A DNA stretch of 64,000 bases from positions 62,001 to 126,000 of the forward strand of contig JAJQHJ010000009.1 of NCBI GenBank assembly GCA_021199795.1, given 5' to 3'. Below the pieces are notes generated by a model that saw only the letters and a list, made by a program, of their open reading frames with translations, did no database searches and was not told where the DNA came from. Both the position numbers and the translations under genes were made by a program. The stretch's first letter is position 1; every line of letters starts with the position of its first letter. The DNA comes from Oscillospiraceae bacterium. GTDB lineage: Bacteria; Bacillota; Clostridia; Oscillospirales; Ruminococcaceae. Below, in pieces: positions 1-7,927 of the stretch.

Positions 1-1
1 T

Positions 2-1489
2 CCTGCTTACACATTCGGTCTCTGGCTAACTACTTCGTTCACTACCCAGTATGACGAGGCAACTATAACCTCATTCATCGATGGCATGGCTGAGAGAGAC
101 ATTCCGCTTTCAGTCTTCCACTTCGACTGCTTCTGGATGAAAGAGTATGAATGGTGCAATTTTGAGTGGGATCTGAAGCAATTCCCCGACCCTCCGGCTA
201 TGCTCAAGAGGCTTCATGACGACAAGGGTCTAAAGACCTGCGTATGGATCAACCCCTATATTTCCCAGCGTTCAAAGCTCTTTGACGAGGGCGTCGAGAA
301 CGACTACTTCATCCTTAATCCTGACGGCTCGGTATTCCAGTGCGACATGTGGCAGCCGGGAATGGCTATTGTGGACTTCACTAATCCTGCCGCATGTGAG
401 TGGTATGCTTCTAAGCTAAGAACCCTTTGCGAAATGGGCGTTGACTGCTTCAAGACCGACTTCGGCGAGAGAATCCCAACTGAATGCGTCTACTACAACG
501 GTGCAGATCCCATCAAGATGCACAACTACTACACTTATCTCTACAACAAGACTGTTTTCAATGTTCTTAAGGATTACTACGGCGAGAATAAAGCGTGCTT
601 ATTCGCAAGAAGCGCGACTGTTGGCTCGCAGCAGTTCCCTGTTCACTGGGGCGGCGACTGCTCGGCTGAATACAGCTCGATGGCTGAGACCTTAAGAGGC
701 GGACTTTCACTTTCGCTCTCCGGCTTTGGCTTCTTCTCACACGACATTTCCGGATTTGAGCAGACCGCTACTCCCGACATCTACAAGCGTTGGTGCGCAT
801 TCGGACTTCTCTCGACACACTCAAGACTTCATGGCAACAGCTCCTACAGAGTTCCGTGGCTCTTTGACGACGAGGCTTGCGATGTCCTCGGATTCTTCAC
901 CAAGCTCAAGGGCAAGCTGATGCCATACATCTTCTCACAGGCTGTCAAGACTCACGTCAAAGGCGTTCCGATGATGAGAGCAATGGTCATGAGCTTCCCG
1001 GATGATCCGACCTGCAAGACCATTGACACTCAGTATATGCTGGGCGATAACCTCCTCTGCGCTCCTATCATGAATGACCGCAGTGAGGCACTCTGGTATC
1101 TGCCTGCCGGCAAGTGGACAGATGTCATCACCGGTAAGGTTTATGAGGGCGAAAAGTGGCACCGTGAAACCATGAACTACTTCAGAATGCCGGTTCTTGC
1201 TAGACCTAATTCCATCATCGTCTGGGGCGACTTCAAGAGAGACTTCGAGTATAACTACATGAAGAACGCTGAGGTCGTTATCTACGAGCTTGACGACGGC
1301 AAGACCGCTTCCGCAGTTGTTTACGACAAGGACGCTGTAAAGATCACTGAGATTACTGCTTCGAGAAGTGGCAATACCGTCACCGTCAGCTACGATAAGT
1401 GCGACTGCGACTTCACGGTCAAGCTGAGTGGAAGTGACAAGGCTGTCTCCTGCCCTGCCGGTTCGACTTCCGTTACTATCGGACTTTAA
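2..1489 (+). CDS. yicI: Alpha-xylosidase, GH31 family (5' end outside window)
   Basis: The frame is open from the first bases of the window, so the N-terminal part of the gene lies upstream. The visible part is the end of the GH31 barrel and the C-terminal beta domains. It holds the nucleophile motif KTDFGERIP (Asp codon at 458-460) and, about 66 codons later, WGGDCSAEYSSM with the likely acid/base Asp (656-658), both in the YicI pattern. YicI enzymes remove alpha-1,6-linked xylose from xyloglucan oligosaccharides. No signal peptide can be judged. The next gene starts 2 bases after the stop. GH31 membership is clear; xylosidase rather than glucosidase specificity rests on the KTDFGERIPT signature. 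Confidence 0.88.
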   Translation, partial: PAYTFGLWLTTSFTTQYDEATITSFIDGMAERDIPLSVFHFDCFWMKEYEWCNFEWDLKQFPDPPAMLKRLHDDKGLKTCVWINPYISQRSKLFDEGVENDYFILNPDGSVFQCDMWQPGMAIVDFTNPAACEWYASKLRTLCEMGVDCFKTDFGERIPTECVYYNGADPIKMHNYYTYLYNKTVFNVLKDYYGENKACLFARSATVGSQQFPVHWGGDCSAEYSSMAETLRGGLSLSLSGFGFFSHDISGFEQTATPDIYKRWCAFGLLSTHSRLHGNSSYRVPWLFDDEACDVLGFFTKLKGKLMPYIFSQAVKTHVKGVPMMRAMVMSFPDDPTCKTIDTQYMLGDNLLCAPIMNDRSEALWYLPAGKWTDVITGKVYEGEKWHRETMNYFRMPVLARPNSIIVWGDFKRDFEYNYMKNAEVVIYELDDGKTASAVVYDKDAVKITEITASRSGNTVTVSYDKCDCDFTVKLSGSDKAVSCPAGSTSVTIGL

Positions 1490-1491
1490 TC

Positions 1492-1800
1492 ATGTCAAGT
1501 TTCGATTTGATTTACGAGACCGTAAAGAAAATCCCAAAAGGAAAAGTGGCTACCTATGGACAGGTAGCCACTCTTTCGGGTAATCCGAAATGGTCTAGAG
1601 TTGTTGGTTATGCCCTCCACCGCAACCCAGAACCGGGAGTTATCCCCTGCCACAGAGTCGTCATGAAAGACGGCTCACTTTCGCCAGCGTTCGCCTTTGG
1701 CGGAGAGAATCGGCAGAGGGAGCTGTTGGAGAGTGAGGGTGTGGAGTTTTTGACGGATGGGAGGGTTGATATGGTTAAATGCCAGTGGCGACATTTGTAG
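1492..1800 (+). CDS. MGMT-type (Ogt/Atl-like) DNA-binding domain protein, 102 aa
   Basis: A single-domain protein matching the C-terminal helix-turn-helix domain of O6-alkylguanine-DNA alkyltransferases. It has VPKGKVATYGQVA-like residues (IPKGKVATYGQVATL) near the start and IPCHRVV with the acceptor-type cysteine at residue 53. Alkyltransferase-like (ATL) proteins have Trp in place of this Cys, so this one keeps the reactive residue but lacks the N-terminal domain of full MGMT/Ogt. It could be a minimal alkyltransferase or a damage-recognition protein that hands lesions to excision repair. It starts 2 bases after the GH31 stop. Its own stop codon lies inside the palindromic repeat at 1796-1824. 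Confidence 0.85.
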   Translation: MSSFDLIYETVKKIPKGKVATYGQVATLSGNPKWSRVVGYALHRNPEPGVIPCHRVVMKDGSLSPAFAFGGENRQRELLESEGVEFLTDGRVDMVKCQWRHL

Positions 1801-1824
1801 GGGCGGATAATATCCGCCCCTACA
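1796..1824. repeat. Perfect 29-bp palindrome shared by two convergent stop codons
   Basis: Two 14-base arms (TGTAGGGGCGGATA and its exact complement) flank a single A. The TAG of the MGMT-like gene (1798-1800) and the TAG of the facing Nudix gene (complement of 1820-1822) both lie inside the arms. The same arm sequence bounds the element at 54600-54688, so this is a dispersed repeat. It could fold as a bidirectional terminator, although no long T-run follows on either strand. Confidence 0.8.
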
Positions 1825-2287
1825 TTTTAGTCCCATTCACCACCACTTCCCTGAGCCTATCCCCCTCATACCTGAGCTTCAGCGAGAAGAACGGTTCGTT
1901 ACTGTCCAATAGCTCAAAGAATATCTTATCTCCCTCCCAGATGGGGAGGGTTTTTATTTCAGACTTCTTGACCCATTCAAGGTCACCCTCGTTGCAGTCA
2001 AGGCTTAGTTCGCCCTCATAGTCGGTGCAGGTAAATAAATGCATTTGCTCGTCATAGTTGTCGTCCGTCACAAAAGTCACAATGCCGCGGTATCTCGGAT
2101 TCACGAGGGTGACGCCGGTTTCTTCATAGGCTTCGCGCTTGACGCAGTCATAGGGAGATTCGCCAAATTCAAAGTGCCCGCCGATGCCGATCCACTTGTC
2201 GTGGTTGAGGTCATTTTTCTTCTTGACGCGGTGCATCATGAGGTATGAGTCGTCTTTTTCTATGTAGCAAAGAGTAGAATTGTCCAT
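1820..2287 (-). CDS. Nudix hydrolase (MutT/8-oxo-dGTPase-like)
   Basis: The Nudix box is complete: GGHFEFGESPYDCVKREAYE followed by ETG matches Gx5Ex7REUxEExGU. This binds the metals that hydrolyse a nucleoside diphosphate linked to another moiety. The N-terminal sequence (MDNSTLCYIEKDDSYLMMHR) and the WIGIGGHFE context resemble the MutT/YtkD group that acts on oxidised nucleoside triphosphates, though Nudix substrates are hard to predict. The start at 2287 is chosen because GGAGG sits five bases before it; an in-frame ATG 24 bases upstream has no ribosome site. It is divergent from the M23 gene and convergent with the MGMT-like gene. Confidence 0.88.
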   Translation of the reverse strand: MDNSTLCYIEKDDSYLMMHRVKKKNDLNHDKWIGIGGHFEFGESPYDCVKREAYEETGVTLVNPRYRGIVTFVTDDNYDEQMHLFTCTDYEGELSLDCNEGDLEWVKKSEIKTLPIWEGDKIFFELLDSNEPFFSLKLRYEGDRLREVVVNGTKM

Positions 2288-2372
2288 ACAGTCCTCCATG
2301 TATATTTCCAAAAAATCTGTTAATACTTAGCTTTAAAGAACGCCCTTTGGGGCAGAAAGCGAGTGCAACTTG

Positions 2373-3095
2373 ATGGATAATAACAGTAAAATCAAAAAGG
2401 CTATGGCGAAAAGCGGCGTGTACATTGCCTTGTGCGTGGGAATACTGGCTGTCGGGGTCGTTACGGCAGTTGGCTACCGGGCGGCGGTGGGATCTTTGAC
2501 AGAGACGCTTATCCCGGACGTGAGCGACACGCTTGAGCTTCCCGACCTCGACAACTATCAGACTGTCGACTCAATTGTGACAGACGCTGAGAAAACAGAC
2601 GATGCCGCGATAATTGAAGAAGACGCCTCCGCCGTGATTGAATCCGCAGACGTCACCGAAGAGCTTGAGACGCTTTTCTATGAGGAGGCTAAGGTTCTGC
2701 CGATATCAGGGGAGATTCTGAATGAATTCTCATGGGGAGAGCTGGTGAAGACCTCCGGAAGCGTTTGGAAAATCCATGACGGGATAGACATTGCAGCCGA
2801 GGAGGGCACCATGGTCAAGTCGATGACCTCGGGAACCGTTACGGATATCTATAGCGACACGCTCTGGGGCAACTGCGTCGTTATTGATCACGGCGACACG
2901 GTTATCGGGTACTATTGCGGACTTTCGGATGACGTTTCCGTCAGCATCGGCGACAAGGTCGCCTCTGGAACAGTTATCGGAACGGTCGGCAATACGGCAG
3001 ATATTGAGTCTGACATGGCGTCGCACCTCCACTTTGCCCTCAAGTATGAGAACGCATGGATAGACCCTATCTCCTATATCGAGCCGGTCAAATAG
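2373..3095 (+). CDS. Membrane-anchored M23/LytM peptidase-family protein (SpoIIQ-like)
   Basis: About 240 residues: a short cytoplasmic N-terminus, one membrane helix (residues ~14-36), an acidic linker, and a C-terminal LytM/M23 domain. The zinc ligands HxxxD (His135, Asp139 in KIHDGIDIA) and HxH (His218/His220 in SHLHFAL) are all present. The size and topology match clostridial SpoIIQ, the forespore protein that pairs with SpoIIIAH during engulfment and, unlike the Bacillus protein, keeps its zinc site. A housekeeping cell-wall endopeptidase is the alternative. No clear ribosome site was found; a TTG lies directly before the ATG used. The terminator at 3108-3149 follows. Confidence 0.7.
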   Translation: MDNNSKIKKAMAKSGVYIALCVGILAVGVVTAVGYRAAVGSLTETLIPDVSDTLELPDLDNYQTVDSIVTDAEKTDDAAIIEEDASAVIESADVTEELETLFYEEAKVLPISGEILNEFSWGELVKTSGSVWKIHDGIDIAAEEGTMVKSMTSGTVTDIYSDTLWGNCVVIDHGDTVIGYYCGLSDDVSVSIGDKVASGTVIGTVGNTADIESDMASHLHFALKYENAWIDPISYIEPVK

Positions 3096-3107
3096 CATGG
3101 ATTCGCA

Positions 3108-3149
3108 AAAGCGCAGTATCTTGGGAGAAGATTACTGCGCTTTGGTTTT
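3108..3149 (+). terminator. Intrinsic terminator after the M23 gene
   Basis: An 11-bp stem, AAAGCGCAGTA (3108-3118) with TACTGCGCTTT (3133-3143), is followed by a T-rich stretch. It lies between convergent genes and the A/T flanks on both sides suggest it can act in both directions. Confidence 0.8.
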
Positions 3150-3150
3150 A

Positions 3151-3426
3151 TCAGCCTTTAAGACCCTTTGCCTGACGAACCATGTCCTCGACAACTATGT
3201 CGTAGATTTCGCCAAGGGTTGAGCAGTACTCAAGCACTTTCCAGGGCTCATTTGTGTGGTAATGGATTTTGATGGTCTCCTCGTCGCCGTATGCCAACAG
3301 GCAGTCGCCCTTGAAATGTTCGACAAAGTAGTCGTCGATTTCGTCCTCGTCGAGATTTTCGCCGTCTATGAGGAGCTGGGTGTCATACCTGAACTCTATT
3401 TCTTCACTGTTGAGCTGTTCGTCCAT
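3151..3426 (-). CDS. Stand-alone FakA/YloV C-terminal-domain-like protein, 91 aa
   Basis: The protein resembles only the last part of FakA (YloV, the DhaL-type fatty acid kinase subunit). It shows a FRYDTQLLIDG strand, a GDCLLAYGDEETIKIHYHTN core with the family's KxHxHTN-like motif, and the WKVLEYCSTLGEIYDIVVED ending. The DhaL kinase domain is absent and no remnant of it lies upstream. Full-length FakA phosphorylates fatty acids bound to DegV-type FakB proteins; two DegV proteins are encoded at 27.0-29.5 kb. The ribosome site AGGAGG lies 6 bases before the ATG. It lies 16 bases downstream of the permease gene, so the two are probably cotranscribed. Role unknown; regulatory or ligand-sensing is an inference. 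Confidence 0.6.
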   Translation of the reverse strand: MDEQLNSEEIEFRYDTQLLIDGENLDEDEIDDYFVEHFKGDCLLAYGDEETIKIHYHTNEPWKVLEYCSTLGEIYDIVVEDMVRQAKGLKG

Positions 3427-3442
3427 TTGTGAACCTCCTATT

Positions 3443-4294
3443 TTACATTACAAGATTTATTATCAATCCGCTGAGTGACCCGATGAGGTACAGAAGCAGA
3501 AGGATTGCGATGTTTTCCTTGAGACGCTTGTTGGTCTTGAAAAGTACTACTATTCCTAGTCCCGCCCCGGTTGAGAGTCCTGCGACTACCGAGCCGAATG
3601 AAAGGCTTCCAGCAGCATACAGGTTAGTTAAAAGCACCGATGCGGCGCAGTTCGGAATGAGTCCGATAAGAGCCGCCAGGAACGGCTGGAATATGCTGTC
3701 GGTCATCAGGATGCTGCCGAGCCTGTCCTCTCCCAGAAGTTCCATTGCGAAGCCCAGTACAAGCGATGTTATGAACAGGAATATGAATATCTGTATTGTA
3801 TGCTTTGCGGCGGAATAGACGACTCCGTGCTCCTCACAGCCACAGCCCTCGCAGAGATCGCGATATGGCTCCTCTTCCTCGTTACCTTTGCGATGGAAGA
3901 ACCGAAGAATCGTGTCGATAAGCAGTCCGGCAAGAACGGCTATTATGAGCTTTGCGAGTATTAGCTTGCCGACGTCGGCGGCGTTTCCTCCGGAAAGAAG
4001 AATCGGAATAGCTTCATCGCTTGTGGCAATGTAGACGGCCATCAGCGTGCCGAGGCTGACAAGTCTGCCTGAAAACAGATTCGTCACCGCAACCGAAAAT
4101 CCACACTGCGGAACACAGCCGATTATTGCTCCGCCTATGGGTCCGAAAGGTCCCATTTTGCGAAGAGAATTCGCCAGCTTGTCGCTAGCCTTATGCTCGA
4201 GAAACTCTATCAGTAAATACGCTCCAAACAGAAACGGCAGCATTTTTGCCGTGTCTATGAGGGCGTCAAGAAATACGTCTATAATTAAATCCAT
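3443..4294 (-). CDS. Putative metal-exporter-like permease (ArsP_2-like, internal duplication)
   Basis: A 283-residue protein with about eight to ten hydrophobic helices in two related halves. Each half carries a similar signature: IIGCVPQCGFSVAVTNLF near residue 58 and LIGLIPNCAASVLLTNLY near residue 214. A cytosolic linker holds a cysteine-rich stretch, CEGCGCEEHG, that could bind a metal. This matches proteins annotated as putative manganese or heavy-metal transporters (Pfam ArsP_2, a relative of the arsenite/organoarsenical permeases). The substrate cannot be told from sequence. It probably forms a two-gene unit with the FakA-C-like gene downstream. Confidence 0.65.
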   Translation of the reverse strand: MDLIIDVFLDALIDTAKMLPFLFGAYLLIEFLEHKASDKLANSLRKMGPFGPIGGAIIGCVPQCGFSVAVTNLFSGRLVSLGTLMAVYIATSDEAIPILLSGGNAADVGKLILAKLIIAVLAGLLIDTILRFFHRKGNEEEEPYRDLCEGCGCEEHGVVYSAAKHTIQIFIFLFITSLVLGFAMELLGEDRLGSILMTDSIFQPFLAALIGLIPNCAASVLLTNLYAAGSLSFGSVVAGLSTGAGLGIVVLFKTNKRLKENIAILLLLYLIGSLSGLIINLVM

Positions 4295-4419
4295 GCTACT
4301 CCCCTATTTTATTTTCTAACTTCTCCATTTTACATTAATTGAGTAGGGCTGTCAAGTTGATTTTCACAGATTTTTGTGCTACAATGATTGTAGAATGTAA
4401 TTTGGAGGTCGATTTTGAC

Positions 4420-4989
4420 ATGAAATATATTTTGGCGTCGAGTTCACCACGTAGACACGAGCTTTTTGGGTATATCACAAAGGATTTTGAGGTTATTTCG
4501 CCCGATTGCGACGAGGTTTTGCCGGATGGAGTTGAGCCCTATTCCGTGCCTGAAATGTTGGCAGTCAGAAAAGCCATGAGTGTGGCTAAGATTCATCCTG
4601 ATGAGCTGGTCGTTGGGTGCGATACGGTTGTAATCCTGGATGGCGTTATTTTCGGAAAGCCTAAGGATGAGACTGTCGCCTATGACATGCTGGGAACACT
4701 TTCCGGGAGGACGCACACCGTCGTCAGCGGCGTGTGCATCTGTTATAAAGGCAAGACGCTTTCGTTCTCGCAGGAGACGGATGTTGAGTTTTATCCCCTC
4801 TCGGATTCAGAGATAAGAAATTACATAGCAGAATTCAAGCCTTTTGACAAAGCCGGTTCCTATGGAGTTCAGGACGGCGGGGCACTCTTCATTAAAGGAA
4901 TCAAGGGCGACTACTACAATGTAATGGGGCTTCCGATTGCTAAGCTCAAGCGTGAGATAGACAAGCTCGTCATGCTGGCAGGAGGCTGA
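4420..4989 (+). CDS. maf: Maf-like nucleotide pyrophosphatase
   Basis: A 189-residue Maf protein beginning MKYILASSSPRR, the universal Maf N-terminal motif. GCDTVV and KPKDE follow around residues 66-85, with the GSYGVQD motif near residue 150. Maf proteins hydrolyse dTTP/UTP or modified NTPs to the monophosphate and are proposed to clear non-canonical nucleotides; overexpression blocks septation in Bacillus. The start follows TTTGGAGG at about 12 bases and gives the standard family length; upstream in-frame ATGs would add an unconserved leader. It begins a short plus-strand cluster with the hypothetical gene at 4993 and the lipid kinase. Confidence 0.93.
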   Translation: MKYILASSSPRRHELFGYITKDFEVISPDCDEVLPDGVEPYSVPEMLAVRKAMSVAKIHPDELVVGCDTVVILDGVIFGKPKDETVAYDMLGTLSGRTHTVVSGVCICYKGKTLSFSQETDVEFYPLSDSEIRNYIAEFKPFDKAGSYGVQDGGALFIKGIKGDYYNVMGLPIAKLKREIDKLVMLAGG

Positions 4990-4992
4990 AAG

Positions 4993-5307
4993 ATGGGGCT
5001 TTTCAAGAAGAAAGACAAATATGCCCTCTCCCAGAAAGACTTAGCCAAGTTCAACGGCAAGTCGATTCAGTATGCCGTTGAGAGGATTGACGGGCAGGAA
5101 AAGGTCCTGGGCAAGGACGGTGGAATTATAATCCTCAGTGACGTTATCGTCGTTATGTGTGAAGCTCACGAGGTTTTCCGGTGCAGAATCAAGGATGCCA
5201 CTATGGGCGAGCTCCTGAGTGGAAACGGCGTCGAGATAGTAGGATATGACGACTACACAGGCGAGAAGCGATTTGTCACCGCACACTATTCCTACTATAG
5301 AAAATAA
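4993..5307 (+). CDS. Conserved-looking small cytosolic protein, 104 aa
   Basis: Not recognised. A basic N-terminus (MGLFKKKDKYALSQKDLAKF) is followed by an alternating hydrophobic pattern, GGIIILSDVIVVMCEAHEVF, and a C-terminal stretch VEIVGYDDYTGEKRF. There is no signal peptide or membrane helix. The strand pattern resembles a small beta-rich (PH-like or SH3-like) fold, but this is only an impression. It starts 3 bases after the maf stop, with GGAGGCTGAAAG spanning that stop, so translation is probably coupled to maf. Confidence 0.75.
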   Translation: MGLFKKKDKYALSQKDLAKFNGKSIQYAVERIDGQEKVLGKDGGIIILSDVIVVMCEAHEVFRCRIKDATMGELLSGNGVEIVGYDDYTGEKRFVTAHYSYYRK

Positions 5308-5343
5308 AAAAATTCCCGGAAAATGAGAAGCGGAGGCGATCTC

Positions 5344-6258
5344 ATGAATTCAAAAAGGCTGCTACTTATCTACAACCCGAATTCGGGCATGAAAACAATT
5401 GCAAAAAAGCTTTCCGACATTGTGGACGTCTTCACAAAAGGAGGCTACTCGGTCACCGTCCACCCGACGCAGAGGTGGCTTGACTGTCTTGAGACGGTCT
5501 CTGAAAATTGCAAAGGCGATTACGACAGAATTGTCATTGCCGGCGGCGACGGAACACTGAATGAGGCTGTAAACGGGTTTATGGCGGCTGACTTTTGGGG
5601 AAGCTTCGGCTATATTCCCTGCGGCTCGACAAACGATTTCTCAAAGTCGGTCGGTATTCCGACGAGGACTCTTGATGCGGCGAAGACAGCTCTTGATGGT
5701 GTGCCTTTTGTATGCGACTTGGGCAAGCTTAACGACAGGTATTTCACCTATGTTGCGGCTTTCGGGACGCTTGCGGAGGTCTCCTACAGTACTCCTCAAA
5801 ATGCCAAGAACCAGCTCGGGTTCAGTGCGTATATTCTTGAGGGGCTGGCTTCAATTCCATCGATGACTTCCTATAAACTCAGCTTTGAGTCGGAGGAAAG
5901 AAGCGGCAAGGGAGACTATATCCTTGGGCTCATACTCAACACCGTCCACGTCGGAGGAATGAAGATAAGGGGTGTTGAAAACATCCGCCTCGACGACGGG
6001 CAGTTCGAGGTATTGCTTATCAGGAACCCTAAAAACACCACCGAGCTCAATCACATCATATCCTCTGTCATGAAGCTCGACTTTGACAATGAATACATGG
6101 ACGGATTCAAGACCTCGAAAATAACTCTTCGGTGCCAGACACCAATCGCCTGGACGGTGGACGGAGAAAAAGGCGGAGAGTTCAAGGAGACGACTGTGGA
6201 GGTCAGGGAAAAGTCTTTGAGGGTGCTGGTGAAAGAGAAAGATAAAAGAAAACAGTGA
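5344..6258 (+). CDS. Diacylglycerol/lipid kinase family protein (YegS/DgkB-like)
   Basis: A soluble lipid kinase of the DAGK catalytic family: LLLIYNPNSGMK at the N-terminus and the nucleotide loop VIAGGDGTLNEAVNGF near residue 66. GSTNDFSKSVGIP follows near residue 92, and WTVDGEKGGEF lies close to the C-terminus. Members phosphorylate diacylglycerol (DgkB, recycling of lipoteichoic acid by-product) or related lipids at the inner membrane face. The start is set by CGGAGG seven bases upstream; an earlier ATG at 5323 lacks a site. It is the last gene of the maf cluster and is followed by a strong terminator. Confidence 0.88.
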   Translation: MNSKRLLLIYNPNSGMKTIAKKLSDIVDVFTKGGYSVTVHPTQRWLDCLETVSENCKGDYDRIVIAGGDGTLNEAVNGFMAADFWGSFGYIPCGSTNDFSKSVGIPTRTLDAAKTALDGVPFVCDLGKLNDRYFTYVAAFGTLAEVSYSTPQNAKNQLGFSAYILEGLASIPSMTSYKLSFESEERSGKGDYILGLILNTVHVGGMKIRGVENIRLDDGQFEVLLIRNPKNTTELNHIISSVMKLDFDNEYMDGFKTSKITLRCQTPIAWTVDGEKGGEFKETTVEVREKSLRVLVKEKDKRKQ

Positions 6259-6266
6259 TGAAAATG

Positions 6267-6298
6267 CCGCCTCGAATGGTTCGGGGCGGTTTTGATTT
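6267..6298 (+). terminator. Intrinsic terminator after the lipid kinase
   Basis: A 10-bp stem, CCGCCTCGAA (6267-6276) with TTCGGGGCGG (6280-6289, one G-U pair), has a 3-base loop followed by TTTTGATTTT. Confidence 0.88.
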
Positions 6299-6313
6299 TA
6301 TATTCAGCAGGCA

Positions 6314-7900
6314 CTATGCCACCAGATACTGATACAGTTCCGAAATGCTCATGTCTTGCATCATCTTCTTTAAGTATTCGAGTTCTTCGGATATCATTTC
6401 GTCTAAGACTCTCATTCCGAGAAGCTCGACGGGGGCTTTGTCGTCGGTGAGAATAAGATTGCTCTCCTCTACCTCGGTCATGCGATTGTAAACACGGGTC
6501 ATGAATGTATTTACTGTTCCGTCAAGGGAATCAAGATTGCTTTCTAATTGTTCCTGGCAATCATAGCTGTTTGAGGCGAAGAGAACCATGTTCGACGCAT
6601 TCGTCTCTACCGTGTAGACGCTGTTGAAGACCGACTTTATCGTTCCGCAAAGGTAGTCGTTGATGCTGTCCTCATCGCTGGTTGAGTACATGTTCATGTT
6701 GACGACCATGACTCCGCCATCATTTAAGTGCTCAGAGACTTCAGTGAAAAACTCAACGCTCGACATCTGGAACGGGATGGTTATATCCTGATAGGCGTCG
6801 ACCATTATTACGTCATAGGTCTCGTCGGTGAGGTTGATGTAGGCTCTGCCGTCCTGGGTGTAGGTCGTGACGCAGTCGGAAAGGTCGAAGTACTCATATG
6901 CCAAATCTATAATCTTCTGGTCGATCTCGACACCGTCGATGTCTGTTATTCCGAAATAGTATTCACACTGAGTGGCAAAAGTTCCGGTGCCGAGTCCCAG
7001 GATAAGCACAGAAGTGTCTTCATTCTCCGCGGCTCCTGCCATTACAGGTGCGGCGAGTGCGTAGTCATAATACATTCCCGTGAGACCGGTTGTCTTCATC
7101 TTGACAGACTGAACGCCGAAGAGGACGTTTGTCGACAGGTAAATCGAGTCCTCGTCCTCTTCAACTCTTAAGTAGTTATAGATTGATTCGCCCTCATAGA
7201 GAATGTCAGTCTCCCAAAAAGCGACGCCAATGTTGTTTGAAAGGATTCCAAGAACAAGTATGACTGCCATTACAACGCCTTTGCCGACGAACTTCTTCTT
7301 TTTAAGAACCCAGTAGACAATGCAGACGATGTAGAGGATGCTCGCAAACAGGACGAAAGTCAGTGCTGTTCCGATATTCGGAATTGTGACGAATGTCGGC
7401 AGGAATGTGCCTATTATCGAACCTATAGTTCCGCAGGCTTCAATTCTTCCGGCAACACTTCCGCTCTCCTCAAGGCTGGATGTCGCATACTTGACGAGGT
7501 TTGGGGTTACCATTCCCAGAACCAGAAGCGGGGAAACAAAGACCAGTATGCAGGATACAAACGCCGCGACGATAAGGTAGTTCGTCGTCACGAACATTGC
7601 AAGAACCAGTGCGACTCCGGCGATGATGAACTTTCCGACAAGTGGAATGAGCATAGTCCAGGTTGCAGCTCCGAAAAGCCAACCGAAAAGGCGGTCGGGG
7701 TTGTTATATTTGTCCGCCATCTTGCCACCAAGAACGTTTCCTATCGCCATCGCAATCATTATGGTTCCGATGATTATCGTCCAGACTATCTGGCTTGATG
7801 AAAAGTAGGGTGCCATCAGCCTTGACGCACCGAGCTCTATTGCCATTACCGACAGTCCCGAGAAGAACGCCGTGGCGTAGAAAAGCCATTTGTTTTTCAT
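6314..7900 (-). CDS. Membrane protein fused to a spermidine-synthase-like domain
   Basis: A 528-residue fusion. Residues 1 to ~215 hold about seven hydrophobic helices of the kind found in MFS-like/SpeE fusion proteins (ELGASRLMAPYF, GNVLGGKMADKY). The rest is a Rossmann methyltransferase-type domain with VLILGLGTGTFATQ, a DIDGVEID acidic strand and YDVIMVDAYQD. These match the aminopropyltransferase (SpeE) family. Polyamine synthesis is not certain for such fusions; many are orphan enzymes. The start is preceded by AAAGGAG. It lies 27 bases downstream of the FGGY kinase gene on the same strand, so the two may be cotranscribed, with no obvious shared pathway. Confidence 0.83.
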   Translation of the reverse strand: MKNKWLFYATAFFSGLSVMAIELGASRLMAPYFSSSQIVWTIIIGTIMIAMAIGNVLGGKMADKYNNPDRLFGWLFGAATWTMLIPLVGKFIIAGVALVLAMFVTTNYLIVAAFVSCILVFVSPLLVLGMVTPNLVKYATSSLEESGSVAGRIEACGTIGSIIGTFLPTFVTIPNIGTALTFVLFASILYIVCIVYWVLKKKKFVGKGVVMAVILVLGILSNNIGVAFWETDILYEGESIYNYLRVEEDEDSIYLSTNVLFGVQSVKMKTTGLTGMYYDYALAAPVMAGAAENEDTSVLILGLGTGTFATQCEYYFGITDIDGVEIDQKIIDLAYEYFDLSDCVTTYTQDGRAYINLTDETYDVIMVDAYQDITIPFQMSSVEFFTEVSEHLNDGGVMVVNMNMYSTSDEDSINDYLCGTIKSVFNSVYTVETNASNMVLFASNSYDCQEQLESNLDSLDGTVNTFMTRVYNRMTEVEESNLILTDDKAPVELLGMRVLDEMISEELEYLKKMMQDMSISELYQYLVA

Positions 7901-7927
7901 TTGAACTCCTTTCTCAAATTTCAGGAT

